Under the pieces are notes generated by a model that worked only from the letters and a program-made list of their open reading frames with translations, had not been told where the DNA came from and did no database searches. A stretch of DNA of 64,000 nt from Qipengyuania_B thermophila (GTDB lineage Bacteria; Pseudomonadota; Alphaproteobacteria; Sphingomonadales; Sphingomonadaceae). Of the stretch, positions 16,642 to 24,960 are shown piece by piece. Each line of letters begins with the position of its first letter. Position 1 is the first letter of the stretch. The stretch is taken from NCBI RefSeq assembly GCF_004153605.1, contig NZ_SDSI01000001.1:744001-808000 (forward strand). The letters run 5' to 3'. The position numbers and the translations under genes are program-made.

Positions 16642-17882
16642 CGTCCGGCCTCCTGCCCAACCGCCGCCAGTGCCTGCGCCGGCGCTGCGTTCACGCCGTG
16701 CTGCTGGAGAAAGCGGCGGATGTTGCGCGCCGCCTGGCGCAGCCGCTGTTCGTTCTCGACCAGGGCGATCCGCACGAACCCCTCTCCATCCTCGCCATAG
16801 CCGACACCGGGCGCCACCGCCACGCGGGCCTCGGTCAGCAGGCGTTTGGCAAAGGCGAGGCTGCCCCAGTGCTTGAGCGCCGGAGGAAGCGGTGCCCACG
16901 CGAACATCGAGGCGGGCGGCGGCGGTATGTGCCAGCCTGCGCGGCCGAACGCCTCCACCAGCACGTCGCGGCGGTGGTGGTAAAGGCGGCGGTTCGCCTC
17001 GACGATGTCCTGCGGCCCGTTGAGCGCGGCGCACGCTGCCGCCTGCACCGGGGTGAAGGCACCGTAATCGAGATAGGATTTCACCCGCGTCATGGCCGCC
17101 ACCAGCTGCCGGTTGCCGACGGCGAAGCCGATCCGCCACCCCGCCATGGAGTAGGTCTTGGACAGGGAAGTGAATTCGATCGCGACGTCGCGGGAGCCCG
17201 CCACCTGGAGGATGGAGGCGGTGGGCCGTCCGTCGTAATAAAGCTCCGAATAGGCGAGATCCGAGATGATCCACACCCGGTTGTCGCGCGCCCACGCCAC
17301 CAGCCGCTCGTAGAACGCGAGGTCCACCGTTTCGGCCGTGGGATTGGAGGGATAGTTGACCACGAGCACGGTCGGCCGCGGCACGGTGAACGAAAGCGCC
17401 CGTTCAAGGCTGAGGAAGTAGTGTTCATCCGGGGTGGTCGGCACCGAGCGGATGGTGGCGCCGGCCAGGATGAAGCCGAAGGTGTGGATCGGATAGGAGG
17501 GATTGGGCGCCAGCACCACGTCCCCGGGCGCCGTGATGGCGGTGGCGAGGCTGGCAAGCCCTTCCTTGGACCCCATCGTGACCACCACCTCGGTTTCCGG
17601 ATCGACCTCCACGCCGAACCGCCGGGCATAATAGGCCGCCTGCGCCCGCCTGAGCCCGGGAATGCCCCTGCTCTGCGAGTAGCCGTGGGCATCGGGCTTG
17701 TGCGCCACCTCGCACAGCTTGGCGATGACGTGCGGCGGGGGCGGCAGATCGGGATTGCCCATGCCGAGGTCGATGACATCCGCGCCCTCAGCCCGGGCGG
17801 CGGCGCGCATGGCGTTCACTTCCGCGATGACGTAGGGCGGCAGACGCTTGATGCGGTAGAACTCATCCATCGGCAGGCGCAT
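16638..17882 (-). CDS. alaC: Pyridoxal-phosphate aminotransferase, AlaC type
   Basis: A 414-residue class I/II aminotransferase. It shows the N-terminal motif EFYRIKRLPPYVIAEV seen in AlaC-like enzymes, GNPDLPPPPHV, the Asn/Tyr region NYPSNPTAETV, and the PLP lysine in SLSKTYSMAGWRIGFAVG. It probably interconverts alanine/glutamate and their keto acids; LL-diaminopimelate or aspartate aminotransferase is the main alternative. The shorter start (ATG 17870, MDEFYRIKR) is as likely as the one given. Confidence 0.9.
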   Translation of the reverse strand: MRLPMDEFYRIKRLPPYVIAEVNAMRAAARAEGADVIDLGMGNPDLPPPPHVIAKLCEVAHKPDAHGYSQSRGIPGLRRAQAAYYARRFGVEVDPETEVVVTMGSKEGLASLATAITAPGDVVLAPNPSYPIHTFGFILAGATIRSVPTTPDEHYFLSLERALSFTVPRPTVLVVNYPSNPTAETVDLAFYERLVAWARDNRVWIISDLAYSELYYDGRPTASILQVAGSRDVAIEFTSLSKTYSMAGWRIGFAVGNRQLVAAMTRVKSYLDYGAFTPVQAAACAALNGPQDIVEANRRLYHHRRDVLVEAFGRAGWHIPPPPASMFAWAPLPPALKHWGSLAFAKRLLTEARVAVAPGVGYGEDGEGFVRIALVENEQRLRQAARNIRRFLQQHGVNAAPAQALAAVGQEAGR

Positions 17883-17921
17883 CTTTCCCGGCGAGGGGCG
17901 GGATGCGCCCTCCCGCCGGCG

Positions 17922-17950
17922 GGTGTAGCGGCCGGCCCGCTCCGGCGCAA
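17922..17950 (-). promoter_or_regulatory. Promoter for the aminotransferase/crotonase operon
   Basis: On the minus strand TTGCGC (17950-17945), 17 bases, TACACC (17927-17922). The predicted start lies about 33 bases before the aminotransferase ATG. The -10 element is only partly conserved. Confidence 0.35.
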
Positions 17951-18013
17951 ACCTTGACCGGCGCGGGATGACCGGGAACGTCTGCGGCAGGCCGCGTTGA
18001 GAAAGGTGCAGCC

Positions 18014-19873
18014 ATGAGTGACGACACCGCTCCCGATCCGTTCGCCAGCCTGTGGGACGCGCAGGCCCGTCTGTGGCGCGTCTGGTCGCAAGGGAGCGCG
18101 GAGGCGGCGGGCGGCCGCGAGGCCGACGCGCGGCCGGAGACGGACTGGGGTGCGCTGGCGCTGCGCCTTCAGGGCATGTGGATGGAGTTCCTCGCCGAGC
18201 GGCAGGATGATGGCCTCATGCGGTCGCTGTTCGACCCGTCCGCCGTGGCGCGCTGGCAGCAGCGCTGGCTGTCATCCGTCGTCGCCCCTTCCATGGAGCA
18301 GCAAGCCGCCCTGTGGCAGGAGGGACTGCGCGCCTGGACCCAGATTGGAGCGGCGGCCAGCCGGGCGGGCGAGGGCGAGGTTCCGGAACCCGACACGCTG
18401 CCGCGACAGGACAGGCGCTTCACGGACGTCGCCTGGCGGTCGCACCCTGCGTTTCTGGTGGTCCACCAGACCTATCTGCTCGTCGTCGAGCACCTGCGGG
18501 CGCTGGCGGAGCGGCAGACGCACTTGCCGCCCAAGCTGCGCGAGCAGCTGCGCTTCTTCACCGACGCGGCGAGCGAGGCGGGCAGTCCGGCGAACCTGCC
18601 CTGGCTCAATCCGGTGGTGCTCGAGCGCACGCTCGAGACGGGCGGCGAGAACCTTGTGCGCGGCATGCAGAACCTGTTGCGGGATCTGCGGCGCGGCCAG
18701 CTGACCCATAGCGATCCGGATGCCTTCAGGGTCGGCGAGAACCTCGCCACCACCCCGGGCAAGGTCATCGCGCGCACCCGCCTCTACGAAGTGATCCAGT
18801 ACAGCCCCGCCACCGACAGCGTGCTGGAGGTGCCGCTGGTGATCTTTCCGCCATGGATCAACCGGTTCTACATTCTCGATCTCAATCCGCGGAAGAGCTT
18901 TGTCCGCTGGTCGGTCGAACAGGGGCTGACCGTGTTCATGGTCAGCTGGAAGTCGGCCGACGCCAGCCTCGGCGATGTCACCTGGGACGATTACGTGCAG
19001 GCGCAGATCGACGTGGTCGACCTCGTGCGCGAACGGCTGAAGGTTCCAGCTGTGCACACCATCGGCTACTGCGTGGCGGGGACGACGCTTGCCGCAACCC
19101 TGGCCGTTCTGGCAGCCCGGGACGAGGCCGCGAAGATCCGCAGCGCGACCTTCTTCACCGCGCAGGTCGATTTCGCCGACGCGGGAGAACTGCTCAATTT
19201 CGTCGATGACCAGCAGCTCACTGCGCTGGAGGCGCTGACCCCCGAAGGGTATCTGGACGGCCGCTACATGGCCGCGACCTTCAACCTGCTGCGCGGCACC
19301 GACCTCATCTGGAACTACGTGGTCAACAACTACCTGCTGGGCGAGGACTACCCCGCCTTCGACCTGCTGCACTGGAACGGGGACGTGACGAACCTGCCGG
19401 CGAAGTGGCATCAGCAGTATCTGCGCGACCTGTACCGCGACAACAAGCTGGTGCAGCCCGGCGCGCTGACGGTCCTCGGCACCCCCGTCGACCTGTCGCG
19501 CATCACAACGCCCGCCTATGTGCAGAGCGGCCGCGAGGATCACATCGCTCCGGCACGCAGCGTCTGGAAGCTGGGCCGGCACCTTGGCGGCGAGGTGCGC
19601 TTCGTGCTCGCCGGTTCGGGCCACATCGCGGGTGTGGTGAACCCGCCGGATGCGCGCAAGTACCAGTACTGGACCTGTGACGATGCCGTCGACACTCTGG
19701 ACGCTTTCGAGGCGGCCGCCACAGAACATCCGGGAAGCTGGTGGCCGGACTGGTTCGCCTGGATCGAGAGCCAGGCGCCTGCCCGCGTCCCGGCCAGCGG
19801 ACTCCGCGTTCCGGGGTCGGATGGTGACACGGTGCTTGGCGATGCGCCCGGAGAGTACGTGCGTCAGCGGTGA
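18014..19873 (+). CDS. phaC: Class I polyhydroxyalkanoate synthase
   Basis: Polymerises (R)-3-hydroxyacyl-CoA into storage polyester on the granule surface. The 619 residues hold an N-terminal PhaC_N region with DAFRVGENLATTPGKV, then the alpha/beta-hydrolase domain. The lipase-like box is GYCVAGTT with nucleophile Cys353, followed by the Asp in GREDHIAPA and the His in GSGHIAGVVNPP. Length and the Cys nucleophile place it in class I. The phasin gene follows after a regulated promoter. No PhaA/PhaB is adjacent. Confidence 0.95.
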   Translation: MSDDTAPDPFASLWDAQARLWRVWSQGSAEAAGGREADARPETDWGALALRLQGMWMEFLAERQDDGLMRSLFDPSAVARWQQRWLSSVVAPSMEQQAALWQEGLRAWTQIGAAASRAGEGEVPEPDTLPRQDRRFTDVAWRSHPAFLVVHQTYLLVVEHLRALAERQTHLPPKLREQLRFFTDAASEAGSPANLPWLNPVVLERTLETGGENLVRGMQNLLRDLRRGQLTHSDPDAFRVGENLATTPGKVIARTRLYEVIQYSPATDSVLEVPLVIFPPWINRFYILDLNPRKSFVRWSVEQGLTVFMVSWKSADASLGDVTWDDYVQAQIDVVDLVRERLKVPAVHTIGYCVAGTTLAATLAVLAARDEAAKIRSATFFTAQVDFADAGELLNFVDDQQLTALEALTPEGYLDGRYMAATFNLLRGTDLIWNYVVNNYLLGEDYPAFDLLHWNGDVTNLPAKWHQQYLRDLYRDNKLVQPGALTVLGTPVDLSRITTPAYVQSGREDHIAPARSVWKLGRHLGGEVRFVLAGSGHIAGVVNPPDARKYQYWTCDDAVDTLDAFEAAATEHPGSWWPDWFAWIESQAPARVPASGLRVPGSDGDTVLGDAPGEYVRQR

Positions 19874-19878
19874 GCGCC

Positions 19879-19893
19879 TGCTGCACTGCACAA
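19879..19893 (+). promoter_or_regulatory. Upstream arm of paired TGC-rich operator (PhaR-like)
   Basis: TGCTGCACTGCACAA, just after the phaC stop. It matches the reverse complement of the 15-mer at 19927-19941 at 14 of 15 positions, so the two arms form an inverted pair around the phasin promoter. PhaR repressors of PHA granule genes are known to bind TGC/GCA-rich sites; assignment to PhaR is inference. Confidence 0.5.
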
Positions 19894-19900
19894 CAAAACC

Positions 19901-19928
19901 TTGCATTTTGCCGTGGGTCGCGTATATT
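19901..19928 (+). promoter_or_regulatory. Phasin promoter
   Basis: TTGCAT (19901-19906), 16 bases, TATATT (19923-19928). This short AT-rich stretch stands out in very GC-rich DNA. The start would be near 19935, inside the downstream operator arm, so a bound repressor would block initiation. Confidence 0.6.
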
Positions 19929-19941
19929 GTGCGGTGCAGCA
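19927..19941 (-). promoter_or_regulatory. Downstream arm of paired TGC-rich operator (PhaR-like)
   Basis: TTGTGCGGTGCAGCA on the plus strand, i.e. TGCTGCACCGCACAA on the minus strand, overlaps the -10 hexamer and the expected start site. It is the inverted partner of the arm at 19879-19893. Confidence 0.5.
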
Positions 19942-19957
19942 ATCAGTGAGGACTCCC

Positions 19958-20653
19958 ATGGCATCGCGCAAGCCGCGCCCCAACGCAAAGCCCGCTGAAG
20001 GGCAGGACCGCAACGAACCCGACCTGCAGGCGATCGCCGCCGCCGTCGCTGCGCCGGACTCTCCGGCGGCAGCGGCAGAGCCGACCGGGGCGGTCGAAGC
20101 CGCGCCGGCCGCGGACACCGCACAGGCTCAGGCTTCGGTATTTGACGCAGCCCCGCCCGCCGACACGACAGACGCAAAGGACACCGACATGAACGACGAA
20201 GCGATCAACACCGCCAACGAGCAGCTGAACACGGGCATGGACGCCCTTTCCGGGCTCACCGGAGACATGCAGAACCGCATGCACGCCTTCTACGAGCGCA
20301 GCACCACCACCCTGTCCGACATGGCCGAGCTCGGCCGGGGCAATGTGGAAGCGGTGGTCGAAGCCGGCCGGGTCTGGACTTCGGGCCTGCAGGAACTTGG
20401 CCGCTCGGCGCTTGAGGACAGCCGCGGCCTTTATGAGGGACTGTCGGAGGACATGCGCCGCATGGCCGCGGTGAAGTCGCCGACCGAGCTGATGCAGCTT
20501 CAGGGCGAGCTTGCCCGCCGCAACATGGACGGCTTCATCGCCCATGCCTCGCGCAGCACCGAAACCATGCTCAAGCTCATCAACGACGCGTTCACGCCGG
20601 TGTCGAACCGCATGAGCGTGACCATCGAGACGCTGACCAAGAAGGCCGCCTGA
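19958..20653 (+). CDS. Phasin family granule-associated protein
   Basis: A 231-residue protein. The C-terminal part (about residues 85-230) is a helical phasin domain with MAELGRGNVEAVVEAGRVW, LYEGLSEDMRRMAAVKSPTELMQLQGELARRNMD and a closing amphipathic helix. The first 75 residues are an Ala/Pro/Asp-rich, Lys-containing segment (ASRKPRPNAKPAEG...), not part of the usual compact phasin. The start ATG 19958 has GAGG upstream; an internal ATG at 20189 would give a classical short phasin. It coats PHA granules made by the preceding synthase. The paired operator around its promoter suggests control by granule-sensing repressor PhaR. Confidence 0.85.
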   Translation: MASRKPRPNAKPAEGQDRNEPDLQAIAAAVAAPDSPAAAAEPTGAVEAAPAADTAQAQASVFDAAPPADTTDAKDTDMNDEAINTANEQLNTGMDALSGLTGDMQNRMHAFYERSTTTLSDMAELGRGNVEAVVEAGRVWTSGLQELGRSALEDSRGLYEGLSEDMRRMAAVKSPTELMQLQGELARRNMDGFIAHASRSTETMLKLINDAFTPVSNRMSVTIETLTKKAA

Positions 20654-20693
20654 ACAGGGCCGGAACACGCCAGGCCGCCCACGGGGCGGCGCG

Positions 20694-20729
20694 GGGACCG
20701 GGCGGTGAATGCCGTCCGGTCCCTTTGTC
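20694..20729 (+). terminator. Rho-independent terminator after the phasin gene
   Basis: GGGACCGGGCGG (20694-20705) pairs with CCGTCCGGTCCC (20712-20723) across a six-base loop and is followed by TTTGTCTTT. The stem has one mismatch. Confidence 0.65.
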
Positions 20730-20787
20730 TTTCTGCGGACGCGCCGGCGCGCTTGCGCAAGGCGGCGGGCATACGATATTGACGGGC

Positions 20788-21189
20788 ATGATGACTGCCG
20801 TTCCCGACCTTCTTCCTGTCGTGCAGAGGGCGCATCGGTACTGCATCCCCGCGCCAGTGGCGGCTGCAGACGACGAGACCGGCAAGCCGGGAGGTCCGCA
20901 GGTCGGTGTCGCCACGAAGGCGCGCACCAAGCCGCAGAAGCCGAGCCGGTACCGGGTGCTCCTGCTCAACGACGATTACACGCCCATGGAGTTCGTGGTG
21001 CTCGTGCTCAAGCGGTTCTTCCGCATGGATCTCGAGGAGGCCACCCGCGTCATGCTCCACGTGCATCAGCGCGGGGTCGGCGTGTGCGGGGTGTTCCCTT
21101 ACGAGGTGGCGGAGACCAAGGTGAACCAGGTGATCGACTTCGCGCGGCAGAACCACCACCCGCTGCAGTGCACGCTTGAAAAGGCGTAA
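20788..21189 (+). CDS. clpS: ATP-dependent Clp protease adaptor ClpS
   Basis: Delivers N-degron proteins to ClpA/ClpP. The conserved core occupies about residues 50-130: RYRVLLLNDDYTPMEFVV, then FFRMDLEEATRVMLHVHQRGVGVCGVFPYEVAETKV, the ClpS fold with the NDxxT and HxxG motifs. The N-terminal extension of about 45 residues is Ala/Lys-rich. ATG 20788 and ATG 20791 are both possible starts. clpA is not downstream here; lptF follows after 26 bases. Confidence 0.93.
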   Translation: MMTAVPDLLPVVQRAHRYCIPAPVAAADDETGKPGGPQVGVATKARTKPQKPSRYRVLLLNDDYTPMEFVVLVLKRFFRMDLEEATRVMLHVHQRGVGVCGVFPYEVAETKVNQVIDFARQNHHPLQCTLEKA

Positions 21190-21215
21190 CCGGACCCGCG
21201 TCCGGCCGTTCCGCC

Positions 21216-22460
21216 TTGTTCCGCTTCATCCCCGCTCTCGACCGCTACATCTTCCGGCTCGTGCTTGTGCCGATGCTGGGCGTGTTCGCACTGGCGGCCA
21301 CGTTGCTGCTGCTGGACAAGATGCTGCGTCTGTTCCAGTTCGTCACCTCCGAAGGCGGGCCGGTGACGGTGGTGTTCACGATGCTGGCGACACTGATGCC
21401 GGAATATGCCAGCCTGGCCATTCCGCTGGGTCTGCTGCTGGGGGTGTTGCTGGCGTTCCGGAAGCTGGCGGTCAGCAGCGAACTGGACGTCATGCGCGCC
21501 GTCGGCCTGTCCTATGGCCGGCTGCTGCGGGTGCCCTACCTCATCACCGTGGTGATGATCGCCGTCAACATCGCGCTGGTCTTCTACCTCCAGCCCATCG
21601 GCCGCTACACCTATTCGCAACTCGACCACGAACTGCGCAGCGGCGCTCTGGGGGCATCGATCCGGGTGGGCGAATTCACCAGCCTTGGCGATCGCATGGC
21701 CCTGAGAATCGACGCCAGCGAGGATGACGGCCGGCGGCTGCTGGGCATCTTCGCCCGCGTGGCCAACGACCGGGGACAGGTGCTGTCGATTTCCGCCCGC
21801 GAAGGCCGGTTCCTCGCCAATGCCGAGAACCGTGACACGATCATCCTGCGGCTCGTCGACGGGTTGATCATTCAGGACACCGGCCCGGACCGCATCGGGC
21901 GTGAGCCGCGGGTGCTCACCTTCGCGCAGAACGACCTGCCGATCGACCTGCCCGCACTCGAGCGCTTCCGCAGCCGCGGGGACTCGCAGAACGAGTACAT
22001 CCTGCCCGAACTGCTGAGGATCGGTTGGGCGAGCGACACGCCGGAGGCGGAGCGCAACGCGACCCGGGCGTCGTTCAACTTCCGGCTGGTGGAGGTCGTC
22101 ATGATGGCGCTGCTGCCGCTGCTGGCGGTGGCGCTGGCCATCCCGCCCAAGCGCTCGACGAGCGCACTGGGTGTCTTCCTCGCCATCATCATGGTGGTGT
22201 CGTACCACAAGATCAACCAGTACGGGGAGGACGTCGCGGCGCTCGGACTCGTTGACCCGGTGATCGCTCTGTGGACGCCGTTCGTGCTTTTCGCCGCCCT
22301 CATCGTGTGGATGTATCATCGCGTCGCCCATGTGCCCGGCGGACAGGCGATCGGTGCGCTCGAGGCGGCCGCCGCGCGGGTCAGCGCGCGAGTCAGGCGG
22401 ATGCTCGCACGACGCCGGGCGCGTCCGGCGCCCGCACTGCTGGCCACGGCCGAGGGATAG
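21216..22460 (+). CDS. lptF: LPS export ABC transporter permease LptF
   Basis: One of two YjgP/YjgQ-family permeases that extract lipopolysaccharide from the inner membrane with LptB and LptG. The 414 residues have the family layout: start LDRYIFRLVLVPMLGVF, helices 1-3, a periplasmic beta-jellyroll domain (about 120-280), then three more helices. The C-terminal tail is Arg-rich. The start is a TTG, chosen because the conserved N-terminal DRYIFR would be lost from the next ATG (21273). No obvious ribosome site precedes it; coupling to clpS is possible. Confidence 0.92.
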   Translation: MFRFIPALDRYIFRLVLVPMLGVFALAATLLLLDKMLRLFQFVTSEGGPVTVVFTMLATLMPEYASLAIPLGLLLGVLLAFRKLAVSSELDVMRAVGLSYGRLLRVPYLITVVMIAVNIALVFYLQPIGRYTYSQLDHELRSGALGASIRVGEFTSLGDRMALRIDASEDDGRRLLGIFARVANDRGQVLSISAREGRFLANAENRDTIILRLVDGLIIQDTGPDRIGREPRVLTFAQNDLPIDLPALERFRSRGDSQNEYILPELLRIGWASDTPEAERNATRASFNFRLVEVVMMALLPLLAVALAIPPKRSTSALGVFLAIIMVVSYHKINQYGEDVAALGLVDPVIALWTPFVLFAALIVWMYHRVAHVPGGQAIGALEAAAARVSARVRRMLARRRARPAPALLATAEG

Positions 22461-22473
22461 CGGTCGCAAGCCG

Positions 22474-23574
22474 GTGCAGAACCTCGATTTCTTCCCGTCG
22501 CGCACGCTCACCGTCTATCTGGCGCGGTTGTTCGTGGTCCGCATCGCCGCTGTGCTCGTGATGCTGATCCTCGTGCTGATGATGCTCGACCTGCTCGCCA
22601 AGAGCGGCGAGATCCTGGCCGTTCCCGGCAACGGGCAGGCGCAGCTGCTCACCTATGTCAGCCTGCGCATGCCGGAACTGGTCGAGACGTTTCTGCCCTA
22701 TTCCGTCCTGCTGGCGACCATCATCACCCTGCTGACGCTCAACCAGAACAGCGAGGTCATCGCCATGAAGGCGGCGGGCATGTCGGCGTTCCAGGTGCTT
22801 GCTCCCCTGTTGCTGACGGCGCTGGTCGTCTCGGGGCTCAGCTTCGCCTTCAACGAACGGATCGTGACCCGCGCGACGGCGACGCTGTCGGCGTGGTCAG
22901 CCAACGATTACGCGCCCCTGCCGCCCGGCTCCGACGTGCTGGCGAACGTCTATCTGAGCGACGGGACGAACGTGCTGATGGCCGAGACGGTGTCCGGCCA
23001 TGGCGAGTCGACGCGCCTCAGCGGAGTGACGTGGTACCGGCTGGGTCCGGGAGGCCTGATCGCCGAGCAGATCACCGCGCCGGCCGCGACCTATGCTGCG
23101 CCCGGATGGCGGTTGACGGATGCGACCCGTTTCTCGGTCGAGCGCGTCGCCCGCACGGCGGTTCCGGAGGTCATCGTCGGCGAGGGGATCCAGCCCGATG
23201 CCTTGCGGCTGAGCCGGGTCAATCCGGATGCCGAAACCTTCCGCAGCCTCGGCCAAATCATCGAGCAGTACCGCCAGGCGGGGCGGCGCACCAGCGCGCT
23301 GGAAGCGAGCCGCTGGCACAAGCTGTCCGGCCCGCTGGCGGCGTTCCTGATGCCGCTGCTCGGCGCGATCGCGGCGTTCGGCCTCGCCCGGTCCGGCAAG
23401 CTGTTCGTGCGCGCCCTCATCGGGATGGCGCTGGGCTTTGCCTATTTCGTGTTCGACAATGCCGCCCTCGCCATGGGCAGCTTCGGCGGCTATCCCCCCG
23501 TACTTGCCGCGTGGCTGCCGTTCGTGCTGTTCTTCCTCATCGGCCAGACGGTTCTGGTGCGCACGGAGGAGTGA
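22474..23574 (+). CDS. lptG: LPS export ABC transporter permease LptG
   Basis: Partner of LptF, 366 residues. It shows SRTLTVYLARLFVVRIAAVL at the N-terminus, FLPYSVLLATIITLLTLNQNSEVIAMKAAGMS (the cytoplasmic coupling helix with ExxxMKAAG), a periplasmic domain, and C-terminal helices containing LSGPLAAFLMPLLGA. The start is GTG 22474, thirteen bases after the lptF stop. Confidence 0.93.
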   Translation: MQNLDFFPSRTLTVYLARLFVVRIAAVLVMLILVLMMLDLLAKSGEILAVPGNGQAQLLTYVSLRMPELVETFLPYSVLLATIITLLTLNQNSEVIAMKAAGMSAFQVLAPLLLTALVVSGLSFAFNERIVTRATATLSAWSANDYAPLPPGSDVLANVYLSDGTNVLMAETVSGHGESTRLSGVTWYRLGPGGLIAEQITAPAATYAAPGWRLTDATRFSVERVARTAVPEVIVGEGIQPDALRLSRVNPDAETFRSLGQIIEQYRQAGRRTSALEASRWHKLSGPLAAFLMPLLGAIAAFGLARSGKLFVRALIGMALGFAYFVFDNAALAMGSFGGYPPVLAAWLPFVLFFLIGQTVLVRTEE

Positions 23575-23688
23575 ACCTGGCCCGCGGCCGCGCACCCGGC
23601 GCGGCGCCGCGTCCGCCGCTTGCCAGGCACGCAGAGACAAGAGGCGGCCCGGAACGGGCGCAGCGGTGCTCCGGCAGGGGCTGCCGGA

Positions 23689-24819
23689 TCAGCGCACGAC
23701 CATGGTGCTGCGCGCGATCCGCGCGACCAGCGGCGCCATGCCGGCATGATTGGCGCTGTCATAGGTCGATCGTTCGCCAAGCTCGCGCCGCAGACGCCGG
23801 TGCGCCTCGGGGAGGTCATGGTAGGGCATCGACGGCATGAGGTGATGCAGCGCATGGTAGCGCAGCCCCACCGGCGCCCACAATTCGGCCCAGATCCCTG
23901 GCGGCGGCACGTTGACGCTGTCGAGGAACTGCGCCGTCACCGTCATCGCCTCGCCCTCGTTCTCCCACAGGTGCGCCACCAGGGTGCGCAGCTGGTTGAG
24001 CACGGCCACGACCGACACCACCGCCACCAGCACCAGCAGCGGAGTCCAGCCGATCACGAAGCCCGAGCCGATCAGCACCCATGACCACGCAAAGCCGCCC
24101 GCCTCCTGCCAGAGCACGCGGCGCCGCAGCTCGGCATCCGGTTCGCCGCGGCGGTAGTCGGGATTGATGGCCAAGGCCGACAGCCGGGTCCAGACCAGCC
24201 GCCGCACGGACGGCACCAGAGCGCCGAGCGGCACCAGCACGGCGAAGCGGATCATCAGGCCGATGAACAGGAACGCCGCCATCACGATGAAAAGCGGCAG
24301 GCTCCACGGCTTCATCAGAGCCAGCGGCAGGTATTCGGGATCGCCGCGCGTGCCGTACTGGGTGCGTTTGTGATGCTGCGTGTGCACGCCCTCATACATG
24401 AAGGACGGCGTGAGCAGGGGAATGCCGACAAGCAGGTTCCAGCCTAGCCGGAAACCCGGCAGCGCATCGCGGCGCACATGCGACAGCTCGTGAATGAACA
24501 GCAGCGCCCGGTACAGGGCCAGCACGGCGACGAGGCCGCAGGCGAGCGCCAGCCATGGGGACGTCGCCAGGATCGCCCCCGCGAGCGCGCCGTAGCCGAG
24601 CAACGCCGAAAGGCCGAGGTCGGTCCAGTAGACCGCCGGCCGGGCCACGCCCAGATCACGGGTGAGGTCGCGCGCCGCGCGCAGCAGCTCGCGGTCGTCG
24701 CTGTGCAGATAGTCGACGCGCCGCGCCCGCGCCCCATCGCCCGCCGCCGGGGCTGCGGGCGCAAGGCCGGTGCCGAGTTCAATCGCCTGCTGCATCGTCA
24801 TCGCGCTGCTTCCATTCAT
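23689..24819 (-). CDS. Membrane fatty-acid desaturase family protein
   Basis: A 376-residue di-iron membrane enzyme of the FA_desaturase family. Histidine boxes are visible: HELSHVRR (first), HTQHHKRTQYG (second) and HALHHLMPSMPYH (third), with hydrophobic hairpins between them. It introduces a double bond or hydroxyl into a lipid acyl or related chain; the exact substrate cannot be read. A start at ATG 24801 (MTMQQAIEL) is equally possible. It is divergent from the large GNAT-type gene with 141 bases between them. Confidence 0.88.
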   Translation of the reverse strand: MNGSSAMTMQQAIELGTGLAPAAPAAGDGARARRVDYLHSDDRELLRAARDLTRDLGVARPAVYWTDLGLSALLGYGALAGAILATSPWLALACGLVAVLALYRALLFIHELSHVRRDALPGFRLGWNLLVGIPLLTPSFMYEGVHTQHHKRTQYGTRGDPEYLPLALMKPWSLPLFIVMAAFLFIGLMIRFAVLVPLGALVPSVRRLVWTRLSALAINPDYRRGEPDAELRRRVLWQEAGGFAWSWVLIGSGFVIGWTPLLVLVAVVSVVAVLNQLRTLVAHLWENEGEAMTVTAQFLDSVNVPPPGIWAELWAPVGLRYHALHHLMPSMPYHDLPEAHRRLRRELGERSTYDSANHAGMAPLVARIARSTMVVR

Positions 24820-24886
24820 TTCCTATGCCGGGTCCGCCCATGCACCGCCAGCGGGCGTTTTCCGCCACTGTCATCGAGCCGCTCGC

Positions 24887-24915
24887 TTGACATGCCGTGG
24901 CGGAGCGGTTCCAGA
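24887..24915 (+). promoter_or_regulatory. Possible promoter for the GNAT-fold gene
   Basis: A consensus -35 hexamer TTGACA (24887-24892) is followed after 17 bases by TCCAGA (24910-24915), a weak -10. The start codon is GTG 24961. Confidence 0.35.
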
Positions 24916-24960
24916 ACATCCGGCGCCGCCTTAGCAGAGCCAAGCTGAACGGAACACAGC

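Noticed and set aside
17975..17998. GGAAC-N15-CGTT before phaC, looking like an EcfG promoter
   Set aside because: Both boxes are perfect, but the spacer is 15 bases while the known EcfG spacing is 16-17. Without data I do not call it; mapping the phaC start would settle it.
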